Positions 21,185 to 32,778 of a DNA stretch of 64,000 nucleotides are shown here, piece after piece; within the stretch, counting starts at the first letter, position 1; each line of letters begins with the position of its first letter. The translations under genes were made by a program, and so were the position numbers. Below the pieces are notes generated by a model that was not told where the DNA came from, did no database searches, and worked only from the letters and a program-made list of their open reading frames with translations. This DNA comes from Rhabdophis nuchalis (lineage: Eukaryota > Chordata > Lepidosauria > Squamata > Natricidae): positions 13,842,501 through 13,906,500 of the forward strand of contig CM077649.1 of NCBI GenBank assembly GCA_039707465.1, written 5' to 3'.

Positions 21185-21658
21185 ACCTAGATGCACCAGC
21201 CCAGTCTTCATTCCTAGCATCCTGGCTTGATTAGGGAGGTCTAAAGGGGGCTCTTTGAATGTTTGTTTCAGCATTATTAGAAGCTTCTTTGTAGCAGGAA
21301 GCCTTTACAAAGTTAAAGAAGGAAGTTGCAGATATCAAGTATATCTTTATTACGGCCGAAGACCAGCAATAGACATTATTTTTTACAATACATTAAAAAG
21401 TACTGACATTAAAATATATATTAAAAGTGCTGATATTAAAAGTGGATAAAAGTGGATTGTGTTTAGAACATCATCGAAGGATTATTAGTTAATCAATAGT
21501 TATTTACAATAAGAGTAATTAATAATAATGTTATAGTTTAATGATATATATCTATGTAGAAATCTATGAGATTAGATATAAACAAATTGAAGACTGTATT
21601 AGATATTACCGAAGAATCACTAGCATAAAAATTATGAGTTATATTAAGAGTACCGGAA
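21185..21658. other. Anonymous AT-rich DNA
   Basis: No gene; many ATTA and TTAA runs. Confidence 0.4.
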
Positions 21659-21659
21659 T

Positions 21660-22025
21660 AATTATTTATTTATTTTTATTTTATTTATTTTGTTAAATTT
21701 ATAGACCGCCCCATCTCCCCTGTGGGGACTCGGGGTGGTGCACAGGAAATTAAAAATCCAATAAATACAACAATATACAAAATACAAAATATTAAAACCG
21801 AATTAAATTACCCCTGTGCTAAAATCAATATTTAAACCCCTAAAACCCTGACAGTTACCCCTTAATATTCTGATTAAACAATTTCTTTCTGCGGCTATGT
21901 ATATAAAAGAAATTAGGCCAGGCCGGCCTGATGGAAGAAGTGAGTTTTTAACTTCTGGCAGAAGGAGCGGAGGTCCGTCGTTGTTCTGATTTCGGGGGGT
22001 AGGTCATTCCAGAGGGTTGGGCTGA
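21660..22025 (-). mobile_element. L2 LINE 3' end
   Basis: ATTT tail, the L2 3' box (CCCTGTGGGGACTCGGGG), UTR, and the complement of the C-terminal coding end (AGGCCGGCCTGATGGAAG; GAAGGAGCGGAGGTCCG). 5'-truncated. Confidence 0.88.
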
Positions 22026-22725
22026 TACTAGCTGATAATGAAAATTGTTATATTTTGATGATTAATAATTAGTTAGATGGTTTTAGAATATTATTGTATG
22101 TATATGTGTATGTTGTTGGGAATAGACAATGGATGCCATTAGGTGGTTGTGTTTTAAAGATATGTTTGAAGAAGAAGATAGACTAAATTTGGAATATTAG
22201 ATGAGAATTTTGGTGTACTAATATTAAGGTATATGATGAGATTTTTGATTTAAAATTTATAAAATGAGATTATCTATGAATAATAACCATTTTAGAGATG
22301 CACAGAAGTTATGTGAGGCCGGTCGGTATGCTTTCTAAAGGATACAATGTAGAGTGATGACTTTTCCTTTTTATTTTTATTCTCAATGTTATTCTTTTCT
22401 TTTCTTTGTTTGTCTTATTAATAGAATGCCATTCTATACTTTTACTTTACATACAAAAGGATGTAAAAACAATCAATCAAATTAAGGTTGAGATACAATA
22501 ATTGTAATAATTGATATGAAAAACAAGCAATGACTATGGAAGAAATGCATAGAACTTTGTGATTAACTGACTCATTTATAATTTGTAATGGAAGATGGCT
22601 TCTTATGTTTTTTCAGATGTGTTTGTTTTATCTGTGTTTGTTCAAAATAAATAAAAAATTACCTAAAAAAAATAAAAGTGGATAATAACAAACATGCTCT
22701 CAAATTGTTTGGGTCACTCTCTGGT
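22026..22725. other. Anonymous AT-rich DNA
   Basis: No coding signature. Confidence 0.4.
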
Positions 22726-23052
22726 TTACATAGGTGAAAAGCCAATAAGTATGGGAGTAAATACAATGGTCCAGAAATTGTTAGAGGTATGTCCAAATAA
22801 TTGGTACAAGATGACATCTATAATTCTGTAACCATTTTTTTTTCTTGTGGACATTGCAGCAACACAGAATTTTGCCACTGCATGTGTGGTAGACTGGTTT
22901 GAGTCCTGGAGGAGAAAGTCTACATAAAAATTGCCTGCCCTCTCTGGCAATCTCTCTAGTAAGGGGAGGATATATGCAGACCTATGGACTCTCTATAGCT
23001 CACAGTACAATAAAACATGTGAGATACCTTCAACTTCTCTTTTACCACATAT

Positions 23053-23178
23053 CAGTGGTGGGTTTCAAATTTTTTAGAACCTACTCTGGGAGGGGCCACC
23101 TTTTAAAATGTGGTGAAACTCATTTAACAACGCTCTTGCTTAGCAACCAAAATTTTGGACTCAATTGTGATGATAAAT

Positions 23179-23226
<48 letters not shown>

Positions 23227-23421
23227 TCCTTTCTTCCTTTCTTCCTTTCTTCCTTTCTTTCTTTCCTTCCTTCCTTCCTGCCTTTCCTTCCCGTTGGGTC
23301 ACTGGCAGCGGTGGGCCAGATTTACTTCCAGGTACGCCGGTGGAACCCCCTCTCACCGGTTCTCTAAATTTCACCAACCGGCTCTCGCGAGTAGGTGCGA
23401 GCCTGCAGAAACCCACCACTG
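23053..23421 (+). mobile_element. hAT-type MITE, CAGTGGTGGG family
   Basis: Perfect octamer duplication CCACATAT (23045-23052, 23422-23429). Ends CAGTGGTGGGTTTC and GAAACCCACCACTG are exact complements. Carries a TTTC tract (23180-23230). It splits the zinc-knuckle codons of the LINE. A segment present in the 353 copy (GTAGGTGTGGCC to GTGACAGG) is missing. Confidence 0.95.
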
Positions 23422-25157
23422 CCACATATGCATACCCATTCTGCTATTGGATTTCTCTTATACCTGCTCTGGAGGAGTGCTGAAAGAAGAATGTTAAATC
23501 TGGTTCTGAAGAAAGCTATTCTTTGTTTTGGGAAGATCAAATCATTTAGATATCTTGCCGATTTCCACACACTCTGTTTGAGTTTGTCCCTACTGTGGAG
23601 AGGCAACCTATTTAGTTCTTCTTGGAACTCCATGTCCTTCATTCTATTGATTACTACTTGCTTTGCTTGGTCAAAGCCTAGGGACATTAAGAATACTGGT
23701 GAGAGCCCATAAGAGCCCAGCTTGTGATCTATTGCCTGTTTCCAGGGGGAGGGGAAGTTGTCAAGCAACACTAATGTGGACAGTCCCTCTGCAAAGAAAT
23801 GCATTTTAAGCCAATGAATGATCATCATCTTCCAGGCTTTTACCTGAATTTGAGGCATGCCTGTCTTGATTCTTAACTGGGCATTTGGAGTTCCTTTGGG
23901 TGCAGCTAAGATGGCTTGGAGGAATTTGGTTAGTATGGTTTCTATCAAGTCTTTCTTTGCAAGGATTTCTGTTTGTGCCCCATATAGGATTTGTGCCAAT
24001 GTTTTGGGCTCGAAAAGTTTTAAGGCAGCAGGTACTAACTGCCCTCCGTTTGTGTAAAAGAAGTGTTTAATTGAATTTGAGGATCTATTGGCTGCTTGCA
24101 ATGTATGATCCAGGTGTGCTTTCCATGTCCCTTGTGAGTGGAAAACCATCCCAAGGTACCTAAATGTTCTAACCTGTTCCAAACTATTCCCTTCTATTTT
24201 CCAGGAGTATTGGCTAGGTCTTTTAGCAAAAACTAAAATGTTTGATTTATCAAAGTTAAGGACCAGCTTTTTTTGCCTGCAATAGCCAAGTCTTGCCCTA
24301 ATTGCTCTCTTCAGTCCGACAGGAGTTTGTGAAATAATAACGGCATTGTCAACATATATGAGAATTGAAATTTTGCGTTGTGCTAGGTTAGGAGGATGCA
24401 GATTAGGGTTCTGTAAGAGATCGATCAGGGGGTTGATATAGAAGTTAAGAAGGAAGGGGAACAGGATGCAACCCTGCTGTACCCATTTTTGTACCCTTAC
24501 TTGGGCCAGTTAAAGTCCCTTGAGGATTGCACCTCACGTTCAAGATGGAATTTTCGTACAATTTTTGTATAAGGAAAAGGAGGCTTTTATCGATAGTAGT
24601 GCATTTTAATTTCTCACAGAGGGCGTTCCTGGATATTGAATCAAAGGCCTGCTTAAAATCAAGGAAGGCCACGAAAAGAGAAGATTTTTTTTTATATACA
24701 CGTATTTTTGCACAGGATGTGATCCACCGTTGATCTTCCTTCTCTAAAATCAGCTTGTTCGTCTTTGATTATCCCCTCTGAAATTAGCCAATCCTGGAGT
24801 TTATAGTTTAGGTGTTTGGCATACAGTTTACTAATAACACTGAGAAGGCTAATGAGTCTATAATTGTCTGGGTCATTTCTATTACCTTTTTAAATAAATT
24901 GGTATGATAATTGCTCCTCCCCAATCTCTTGGCATATGCCTGTTTTATCTATAAATGTAAACAGAGATGCTAAAAGTGGAGCCCACCAACTGCCATTCTT
25001 TTTGATTATTTGTGGCAGGATATTATCAGCACCAGGTGCCTTATTAGCCTGGAGGGCTCCAATCAACTGGGATCTCTTCTGGGGGCCAGTAAGGAGTTTG
25101 GTCCAAACTAATTTGGCTCTCCTTAGTTACATAATCAGGGTCTGTATATACTGTAGC

Positions 25158-25529
25158 CAGTGGTGCGATTCATATAATTTAACAACCGGTTCTCTGCCCT
25201 AATGACCAGCTCAATAGGCGTGGCTTGGTGGTCATGTGACTTGGTGGGCGTGAGCAACTCAATGTCACTCACTCATTGATGGGTGCTTCACCTTAGCTGT
25301 TACAATGTAACAAGGGTTAACCGGAGAGGCAGTTTCTGTAAACAGGGCAATAAAGATTAGGCTAGAAATAATACCAGAATGTTTCCTTCCTGCCTTCCTT
25401 ACAGGATTAGCCCTGTAAAGTGGAAAAAAACAAAATGAGATTTCTTCCAACAACCGGTTCTCTGAACTGCTTCAAAAGTTAACAACCGGTTCTCCCGAAT
25501 AGGTGCGGACTGGCTGAATCCCACCACTG
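25158..25529 (+). mobile_element. hAT-type MITE, CAGTGGTGCGATTC subfamily
   Basis: Ends CAGTGGTGCGATTCA and TGAATCCCACCACTG; perfect octamer duplication ACTGTAGC (25150-25157, 25530-25537). 372 bp, no TTTC tract. The decayed copy at 13112 is the same subfamily. Confidence 0.95.
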
Positions 25530-25980
25530 ACTGTAGCTCTCTAAAATATTATTCTCAGGCATGAATCGGTACCTGATTAGCTGGGGGTAGGAGAGGTTTC
25601 CCCAATCCTCTGGTAATGTACCAAAAAAGGATGTGTTTTCTGTCCTAACTGATTTTCTGTCCTGACTGTCTGATGTCTATGCCAAGACTCCTTCAGAGCC
25701 ACACTTTTCTTTTCTTTTAGAAGGGTCTTATATTGTGCTTTCAGCTGCTTTAAGTAGTGAGTGTGATCCTCAAAAGGGGCATGTTTACTTTTCCTGTACT
25801 CCATATTATATATCCTTTTTAGTTGCATGCAATCTCTATCAAACCATTTTTTATTCTTTGAAACCAGCCTTTTGGAGCGAGCTAGTATTCTGTTAGTGAG
25901 AACCAATTTCAAATGTGAAATTACAGTTTCAAACCCCTCTAAGTAAGATCCTTCAAACCTATTCCTTAATAGAGATGTAC

Positions 25981-26481
25981 TGTTAGCAACTCTGGGTTCA
26001 GAACCAGTGTTACAACTCTGGTCCCTTAACCAGTGTTAGCAAATAAATGTGGAATAGTGTAATTCACCGGACAGTAAAGAGATACATTGCTGTAAACCAC
26101 AAACAAACTCTACAACAGTGATAGTAAGAGAATAAATAGTCTTTACTTTGTAGCAACTAAAATACTTCTTCCGACTAACTTTTCAAACAAATAACAGTCC
26201 AACACCAAACACAGAGTTATCTCACAGTGATGCAAAACAATACTCCTTCTTCTTCTTCAATGGCAATCAGGAAACACAGGAATCACAAGGAATCGAACAG
26301 GGAATGAGCTGCGTTACTGACCTTGCTTATATGGTAGAGCTGATAATTACAGCCAATCACATTATATTTAGTTCTTAAAGCTACATAACTCCTTAAGAAC
26401 ATAGGCTCATATATATTGTCAACCCAATATAAGGCTGAATATCCTAACATGTACGTAGCTCTATGGTTTCTGGAACTAACA
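25981..26481 (-). repeat. Putative solo LTR
   Basis: A block with TGTTAG and CTAACA ends sits between LINE endonuclease and linker sequence. On the - strand it has a TATA-like CATATAAGC (about 26325) and an AATAAA-type signal near its end. A CTGGTT...GTTG sequence is repeated twice at the left edge (25981-26045), so the true end could be 26034 instead. No clear target duplication and no internal genes. Family unknown. Confidence 0.45.
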
Positions 26482-26652
26482 TCCATTTAGTAACTTCCTT
26501 TGCATTTTTCTCGTTCCATTTAATTTTTACCTAGGTATTTTGGCCTCTAACCTGGGTAGGTAGGCTATGCCTGTCCTTAGATATTTCTGGTGTAATGTGA
26601 GAGTAAGGATTATTGAATCGTGATCGCTTTCCAGTTGCGAGTCTACCTTCAT

Positions 26653-27231
26653 CTTAATAATACAATACAATACAATGCAATAGCAGAGTTGGAAGGGACC
26701 TTGGAGGTCTTCTAGTCCAACCCCCTGCCTAGGCAGAAAGCCCTATACCATTTCAGACAAATGGCTATCCAACATCTTCTTAAAGACTTGCAGTGTTGGG
26801 GCATTCACAACTTCTGGAGGCAACTTCTGTTCCACTGATTAATTGTTCTCACTGTCAGGAAATTTCTCCTCAGTTCTAAGTTGCTTCTCTCCTTGATTAG
26901 TTTCCACCCATTGCTTATTTTTCTACCCTCAAGAGCCTTGGAGAATAGTTTGACTCCTTCTTCTTTGTGGCAACCCCTGAGATATTGGAACATTGCTATC
27001 ATGTCTCCTCTAGTCCTTCTTTTCATTAAACTAGACCTACCCAGTTCCTGCAACCGTTCTTCATATGTTTTAGTCTCCAGTCCCCTAATCATCTTGGTTG
27101 CTCTTCTCTGCACTCTTTCTAGAGTCTCCACATCTTTTCTACATCGTGGTGACCAAAACTGGATGCCGTATCCCAAGTGTGGCCTTACCAAGGCATTATA
27201 AAGTGGTATTAACACTTCACGTGATCTTACA
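26653..27231 (-). mobile_element. CR1 LINE 3' end
   Basis: 5'-truncated copy. The open segment 27245-26805 reads SREVLIPLYNALVRPHLGYGIQFWSPRCRKDVE... to the frameshifted NQWNRSC segment; intact copies have NLWNSLPPAVV. The 3' UTR ends in ATTGTATTGTATT repeats at 26653. Same subfamily as 40329-43183. Confidence 0.9.
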
Positions 27232-27325
27232 ATAATACAATACAATAGCAGAGTTGGAAGGGACCTTGTAGGTCTTCTAGTCCAACCCCCTGCATAGGCT
27301 TAAACCATTTCAGACAAAGTTCTTC
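27232..27325 (-). mobile_element. Second CR1 3' terminus
   Basis: The 3' UTR box (GGAAGGGACCTTGTAGGTCTTC) directly abuts the previous CR1 copy, giving two tandem CR1 ends in the same orientation. Confidence 0.82.
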
Positions 27326-27823
27326 TGTAAGAACTTCAGGAGGTCATGTGATATTATCCAGTAATCAACTGTGGATTTTCTTCCTGCTCCTTCCTGATGA
27401 AGGAGATGGGAACCATCTTCTCCTACATGTGTAAAAATTCTTTAAAATACAAAGCAATGATGATAGTAGTAATTTCACTCGTCACCAAAATATTTCATGC
27501 AGTTGTACAGTGGTTGAAAAGGATTGCTCAGAGGAAACATTTTTATTTCATTAAAAGTTGCTGCATTAAAAGTTTCATTAAGAGTTGAACAATTGGAAAC
27601 AATAGCATTCTTCATATCATAAAGAATACGAGCTCACAAAATTATAAGAAGCTTCATAATAGTTTCTTTCTTTTCTCCTATTACTCTTGTGTTAACTTTT
27701 ATGCTTTTTCTAAAAGTTTTAATAAAAAAATTTTTTTGAAAAAGAAACATGGTGAAATGGGCTGCCACAATGCCCAGACATTTCAGTGTTGTCTACACTA
27801 ATAGGTTGCCTCCTAAGTGGACA
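27326..27823. other. Anonymous DNA
   Basis: No gene recognised. Confidence 0.4.
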
Positions 27824-27831
27824 ATGTAGAA

Positions 27832-27966
27832 CAGGGGTCTCCAACCTTTGCAACTTTAAGTCTGAAGGACTTCAGCTCCCAGAATTCTCCAGCCAGCAAA
27901 GCCTGCTGGAGAAGTCTGAGAGCCGAAGTCCTTCAGACTTAAAGTTGCAAAGGTTGGAGACCTCTG
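27832..27966 (+). mobile_element. hAT hairpin MITE
   Basis: CAGGGGTCTCC... hairpin with perfect octamers ATGTAGAA (27824-27831, 27967-27974). Confidence 0.93.
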
Positions 27967-27974
27967 ATGTAGAA

Positions 27975-29485
27975 CATTAGAACCCTGGCATCTCATAATC
28001 TTTTAAATAGGATCTTTCTTCATGTGAAGAATATCCCAAGAAAATGTACAATGTCAGCTGTGTTAATGAGTTCTGAGACTTATGTTGTGTTAGAGAAAAC
28101 AGAAGTAACAGCAGCTGCTGGAAGCCGTATGGTTCCAGCTTATATTTAATATTGTTTATGTACATGGTTACTTCCTGTGGTTGACAAGCATCTGTGCTGG
28201 TGATAAACATCTAGTGGATTTATGTCTGGGAAGCTAGATTTTTAATTATTCTAGTGAAGGAAAGGAAGCAGATTTAGGATTCCAGCAATAGGGCTATATA
28301 AATCAGCCCTAAAAGCATTTGATTTTGAGTTTTTATTAGAATTTTTGGTTTGAGGTTTGAACCAATTCCATTCAAACTATTTCAAGTTTCAAGATTGGGC
28401 TGAAAAAATAATAATAATTTGATGGGTATTAAAACACTGGCAGCTGCTTCATTTGGGAATGGAACACAGGGAAAATTGTAATTATTTTACCACTTCTAGA
28501 AAACTGTCATAACAGTTTTGGCTACATAACACCAATGCATTTTTGAAATATTTTCTCCTATATTGTACCTTTTAGGGCAGATAGCTAGGATGAGAGAATA
28601 ACATAGCAGCTTTAAAAACAGTTTGCAAAGAACCTCAGCTATCCTGAAATAAGGCAAAAAGAGTCATGCTCCAATTTAAAACAGTTTTTTGAAAATTGGT
28701 ATTTTTAAAAATAACTCTTTTCTACTTTTTTTTTTCCTTGAATAGTTTTGATTTTCTGTCTGATCAGTATTTTCACATGCCAGGAGGACTGTCAGAGTTC
28801 AATGGCAAGATTGAACTCTCTTTACAGGACATTCCTGATTGAAATGCAAGGATTTTGAAATTATATCATAGAGAAAGGAGCTTTCATATCCTTCCCTTTA
28901 ATTACAATAAATGTTTGGGCAGGCATCTGTAAGTATTAGCTTGGTACCAATTCATGTATTGTCCAAAATTTAAGGCCCACCCTATTTGTGCGGAATTTGA
29001 AATATATCTTTGGTCCAAAGAAATTACTAGTTTGACCTAAAACTTCACATCTAACTGAGCAGTCTTGAACCCAGTGTTCAGTTGAACTCCCAGTATTCAG
29101 TTGACCTCCCAGTTGCTTTGACAATATGGTTCATGTCACAGAAACCTGTATAAATCAGGAATGGCTTGCCAAAACGGATTATACTCCTACTGAGTGAACC
29201 CACATTTATTTATGTAATATAAAAAGTTCTGCTTAAATATGCATATTGTATATTAGGCTGTCCTCACCTAGACATCCACCAGATGAAGAATGAATCATAT
29301 GAGTACTACGGAATTCTGGGAGTTGAAATCCAGATGCCCAAATTGTAGAATGCTGTTGGATCATCAATTCTGTGATGCCTGGGTATTTTGTTAAATAGAA
29401 ATATTAAAATAATTTTAAAAATGTGTGTGTGGTTGTGTGTTTCATTATTTTTATAAATAATTCAGTGTGGTAAACATACCTCACA
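27975..29485. other. Anonymous DNA
   Basis: About 1.5 kb without recognisable gene or transposon; one of the longest repeat-free parts of the window. Confidence 0.45.
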
Positions 29486-30085
29486 CAGGTAGTTCTTGAC
29501 TTACGATCACAACTGAACCAAAAATTTCTGTTGCTAAATGAAACATTTGTTAAGTGAATTTTGCCCCATTTTATGACCTTTTTGCCACAGTTGTTGAGTG
29601 AATATTGTTAAGTTAGTATTTATTTATTTATTTATTTCGAATTTATACCCCGCCTTTCTCCTTGTTAGGACCCAGGGCGGCGCACAGGCATTATTAAAAC
29701 CACTATAAAAACAATATACATCATTAAAACATATTAAATTATTAAGTTATTAGGCCCGTGCTAAAACCCATTTAAAACCCTGCCAAATTGCAATTTATAC
29801 CTAAAAAGTCGGAAACGGGGGGCTATGCTAGGCCGGCTTGTTGGAACAAACAAGTAACACAGTTGTTAAGTAAATCTTGGTTCCCCATTGGCTTTGCTTG
29901 TCAGAAGTTCACAAAAGTTGATCACATGATCCTGGGGCGTTGCAACCATCATAAATATGAGTCAGTTGCCAAGCATCTGAATTTTGATCATGTGACCATG
30001 TGAAAAATGGTCATGTCACTTTTTTCAGTGCCATTATAGTTTTGAATGGTTACTAAATGAACAGTTGTAAGTTGAGGTCTACCTG
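29486..30085 (+). mobile_element. DNA transposon with CAGGTAG ends, L2-interrupted
   Basis: Ends CAGGTAGTTCTTGACTTACGA and its counterpart TAAGTTGAGGTCTACCTG. The interior (GTTGCTAAATGAAACATTTG; ATAAATATGAGTCAGTTGCC) is a very common squamate non-autonomous element. An L2 fragment lies inside at 29615-29848. The target duplication is not clear. Confidence 0.75.
29615..29848 (-). mobile_element. L2 LINE 3' end
   Basis: TTTA tail, box CCTTGTTAGGACCCAGGGCG, UTR and the AGGCCGGCTTG end, inserted into the CAGGTAG transposon. Confidence 0.87.
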
Positions 30086-30251
30086 TATTTCTTCCTTCTC
30101 CTAGTTTCTCCACAAAAAAAACTCGGTGAGGTGGATTGGGCTGAGAGAGAGAGAGTGACTGGTTGAAGATTACCCAGCTGGCTTTCATGCCTAAGGCAGT
30201 GCTAGATCTCCCCATCTCCCAGTTTCTAGCCTGGTGCCTTAACCACTAAAC

Positions 30252-30501
30252 CAGGGGTCTCCAACCTTTGCAACTTTAAGTCTGAAGGACTTCAGCTCCC
30301 AGAATTCTCCAGCCAGCTTTGCTGAAGTCCTTCAGACTTAAAGTTGCAAAGGTTGGAGACCCCTGAATTAGATGATTCTAAATCAGACATGCTGCATTTT
30401 CTCCAGAGCATATATAAATCCTTCTTCTGACTCTAAGACTGACCCTGGGGTGTTGGGATGAAGTCCTTCAGACTTAAAGTTGCAAAGGTTGGAGACCCCT
30501 G
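30252..30501 (+). mobile_element. Three-armed hAT hairpin element
   Basis: A standard hairpin occupies 30252-30365, followed by 92 bp of spacer and a second right arm ending at 30501. Only the outer boundaries carry the octamer duplication CACTAAAC (30244-30251, 30502-30509); the sequence after 30365 (AATTAGAT) does not match. Confidence 0.85.
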
Positions 30502-31112
30502 CACTAAACCAAATTGGCTCTTGGTGATACTGACAGAATGTGTCTAAAGCTTTATGTCACTTTCCCTGAAAATTTGGGAGGTTGTAGGTTGATTTTATTT
30601 TGGTTAAAATTTACATTTGTTCCGTTCTAAGAAACTGAATTAAAACATTCCAGAAAATAAAAAAAAATCCTTATAACTACTGGATCATTGAAAAAGAATG
30701 CTTTTTATTGTTAGTAATCAGCAGAATAAGTATCCTGATGCTGTGCATATTATAGCAGGGGACTTTAATCAGGCTGATTTAAAAGCAGTGCTCCCTAAAT
30801 TCTATCAGTTAAGTTAAGTGTGCTACTAGAGGAGCAAACCTATTGAACAAAGTAGATACCAACATTAAACATGTCTGTAAGGTTATACAATTACCACATT
30901 TGGGTAATTGTATAACCATATGTCACTGCTTTTAGCAACAGCATACATCCCTCTTAGGATATGGGCTCTATAATAAAGACAGTGAAATCTTGGCCAGAAG
31001 ATGCTTCCCAACAACTTCAGGATTGTTTTGAAAACACAAATTGGGACATCTTTTACCTCCCTGACTTAGAAGAGCACACTGCAGCTGCTCTGTGCTATAT
31101 CAAACACTGCAC

Positions 31113-31680
31113 AGATACTATCATTGATGATAAACGTATTAGGATCTATCCCAATCAGACGCACAAGGAAGTCCAGTGCCTCTTGGGTGACAGGACCAAG
31201 GCCTTTAGGTCCTGTGATGGGGCAAGATACAGTGTTGTATCTATGGTCCTATGACCCAAGAGGCACTGGAAGACTAGCTCTATTGGTCCTACCACCCAAG
31301 AGACACTGGAAGACTAGCTCTATGGTCCTATCACCCAAGAGGCACTGGAAGACTAGCTCTATGGTCCTATCACCCAAGAGGCACTGGAAGACTAGCTCTA
31401 TGGTCCTATCACCCAAGAGGTACTGGAAGAATAGCTCTATGGTCCTATCACCCAAGAGGCACTGGAAGACTAGCTCTATAGTCCTATCACCCAAGAGGCA
31501 CTGGAAGACTAGCTCTATGATCCTATCACCCAAGAGGCACTGGAAGACTAGCTCTATTGGTCCTATCCCCCAAGAGGCACTGGAAGACTAGCTCTATGGT
31601 CCAATCATCCAAGAGGCACTGGACTTCCTTGGGCGTCTGATTGGGATAGATCCTAATACGTTTATCATCAGTGATAGTCT
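31113..31680. repeat. Inverted duplication flanking a minisatellite
   Basis: The left arm 31113-31196 and right arm 31598-31680 are reverse complements of each other (about 80 bp, few differences). Both derive from Rex1 linker sequence. The tandem repeat between them is built from right-arm-orientation sequence. Confidence 0.88.
31250..31620 (+). repeat. 39-bp minisatellite, about 9.5 copies
   Basis: Unit CTATGGTCCTATCACCCAAG plus AGGCACTGGAAGACTAGCT. Because 39 is a multiple of 3 the array is open in several frames and spells a 13-residue peptide repeat; this is not evidence of a gene. Confidence 0.95.
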
Positions 31681-31986
31681 GAAGAAAGGTATTCAGAAGG
31701 CCAAGACTTATTATAAGAGGAAGACTGAGGATAATTTTTATAGTACTAACATGAAGCAGGTGTGGTGAATGATTCAACAAATTACCAACCATCATTAACC
31801 GACCAATGTCATTCCTGCTGAGGGGGATGCTTCATTGGCAGGGGAGCTGAATCATTTCTTTGTTTGCTTTGAAGTGGGGACATCAGAGACAGCTATAATA
31901 AAGCCACCAGCCCAATGGTGGAATCCACCCTCCACCATTTCATTGTGGAGGAAGAGGAGGTGAGGAGCATTCTGAGGGCTGTGGAC

Positions 31987-32534
31987 CAGTGGTGGGTTTC
32001 TGCAGGCTCGCACCTACTCGCGAGAGCCGGTTGGTGAAATTTAGAGAACCGGTGAGAGGGGGTTCCACCGGCGTACCTGGAAGTAAAACTGGCCCGCCGC
32101 TGCCAGTGACCCAACGGGAAGGAAAGGAAAGGAAGGAAAGAAAGAAAGAAAGAAACCTGGGGGAAGATCCAGGGGGGACGGAGGGAGCTACGGCCCCGCC
32201 CGCTGGGGGCCAGGGAGGAGAAAAAGAAGATACAATAGCCAAGAGACTTAGATCAAAAAAATAACTTTGCCTTGATTTTACTGAACAATTTTGCATAATA
32301 TTTTCTGGATTTTTTGTAATTGTCTGACAGCATGGAATTGAGAATTTAGGTATATGTACTTGCTTTTACCTTGTAGTGTTATGAAAAATGCTTTTTTTTT
32401 GTTATTTTTTTTATTGTGTATTTTGAGGTCTCGGAAGGGCCGACGACTTTGACGTGAATGCTCTCAAAATTTCTTTGTATCCCTTACCCTACCCTATAGA
32501 AAAAATGTAAAACCAATAAAACTTTTTCAATATA

Positions 32535-32602
<68 letters not shown>

Positions 32603-32778
32603 ATTTATCATCACAATTGAGCCCAAAATTTTGGTTGCTCAGCAAGAGCGTTGTTAAATGAGTTTCACCACATTTTAAAAGGTGGCCACTCCCACCCTGT
32701 CACATGACTGCCAAGCCACGCCCACAAAATAGGCCACACCTACAGAGTAGGTTCTAAAAATTTTGATACCCACCACTG
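31987..32778 (-). mobile_element. hAT-type MITE with nested retroposon
   Basis: Perfect octamer duplication CTGTGGAC (31979-31986, 32779-32786). The - strand copy of the CAGTGGTGGG family is enlarged by an ORF1-only retroposon fragment (32156-32533) that sits in its AAAG tract. Confidence 0.93.
32156..32533 (+). mobile_element. ORF1-only (HAL1-like) retroposon, 3' part
   Basis: Begins CCTGGGGGAAGATCCAGGGG, reads the ORF1 C-terminus (DTIAKRLRSKK, stop), then about 270 bp of 3' UTR ending AAAACCAATAAAACTTTTTC. It matches 61811-62190 closely, with ORF1 running straight into the 3' UTR and no ORF2. Confidence 0.9.

Larger units (their letters stand above)
22726..26650 (-). pseudogene. Degraded LINE endonuclease-reverse transcriptase
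   Basis: Read right to left: an endonuclease end with SDHDSIILTL (about 26610), a linker with NKKWFDRDC (about 25850), the reverse transcriptase with AFLDFKQAFDSISRNAL (about 24660), a mutated catalytic box reading YVDNAV (about 24350), the conserved RTFRYLGMVFHS segment (24170), and a C-terminal zinc knuckle CICGKREVEGISHVLLYC (split by a MITE, about 23040). The end reads AVAKFCVAAM. This architecture and wording resemble a LINE widespread in lizards, perhaps the Vingi clade; I am not sure. It is broken by inserts at 23053, 25158 and 25981 and by several stops. Confidence 0.75.

Noticed and set aside
31124..31591. Repeat protein of 155 residues with a 13-residue repeat
   Set aside because: The open frame is a by-product of the 39-bp minisatellite, whose unit is a multiple of three; both strands are open over the same array.
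31249..31620. CRISPR-like array
   Set aside because: Repeats are head-to-tail without unique spacers, and the organism is a vertebrate.
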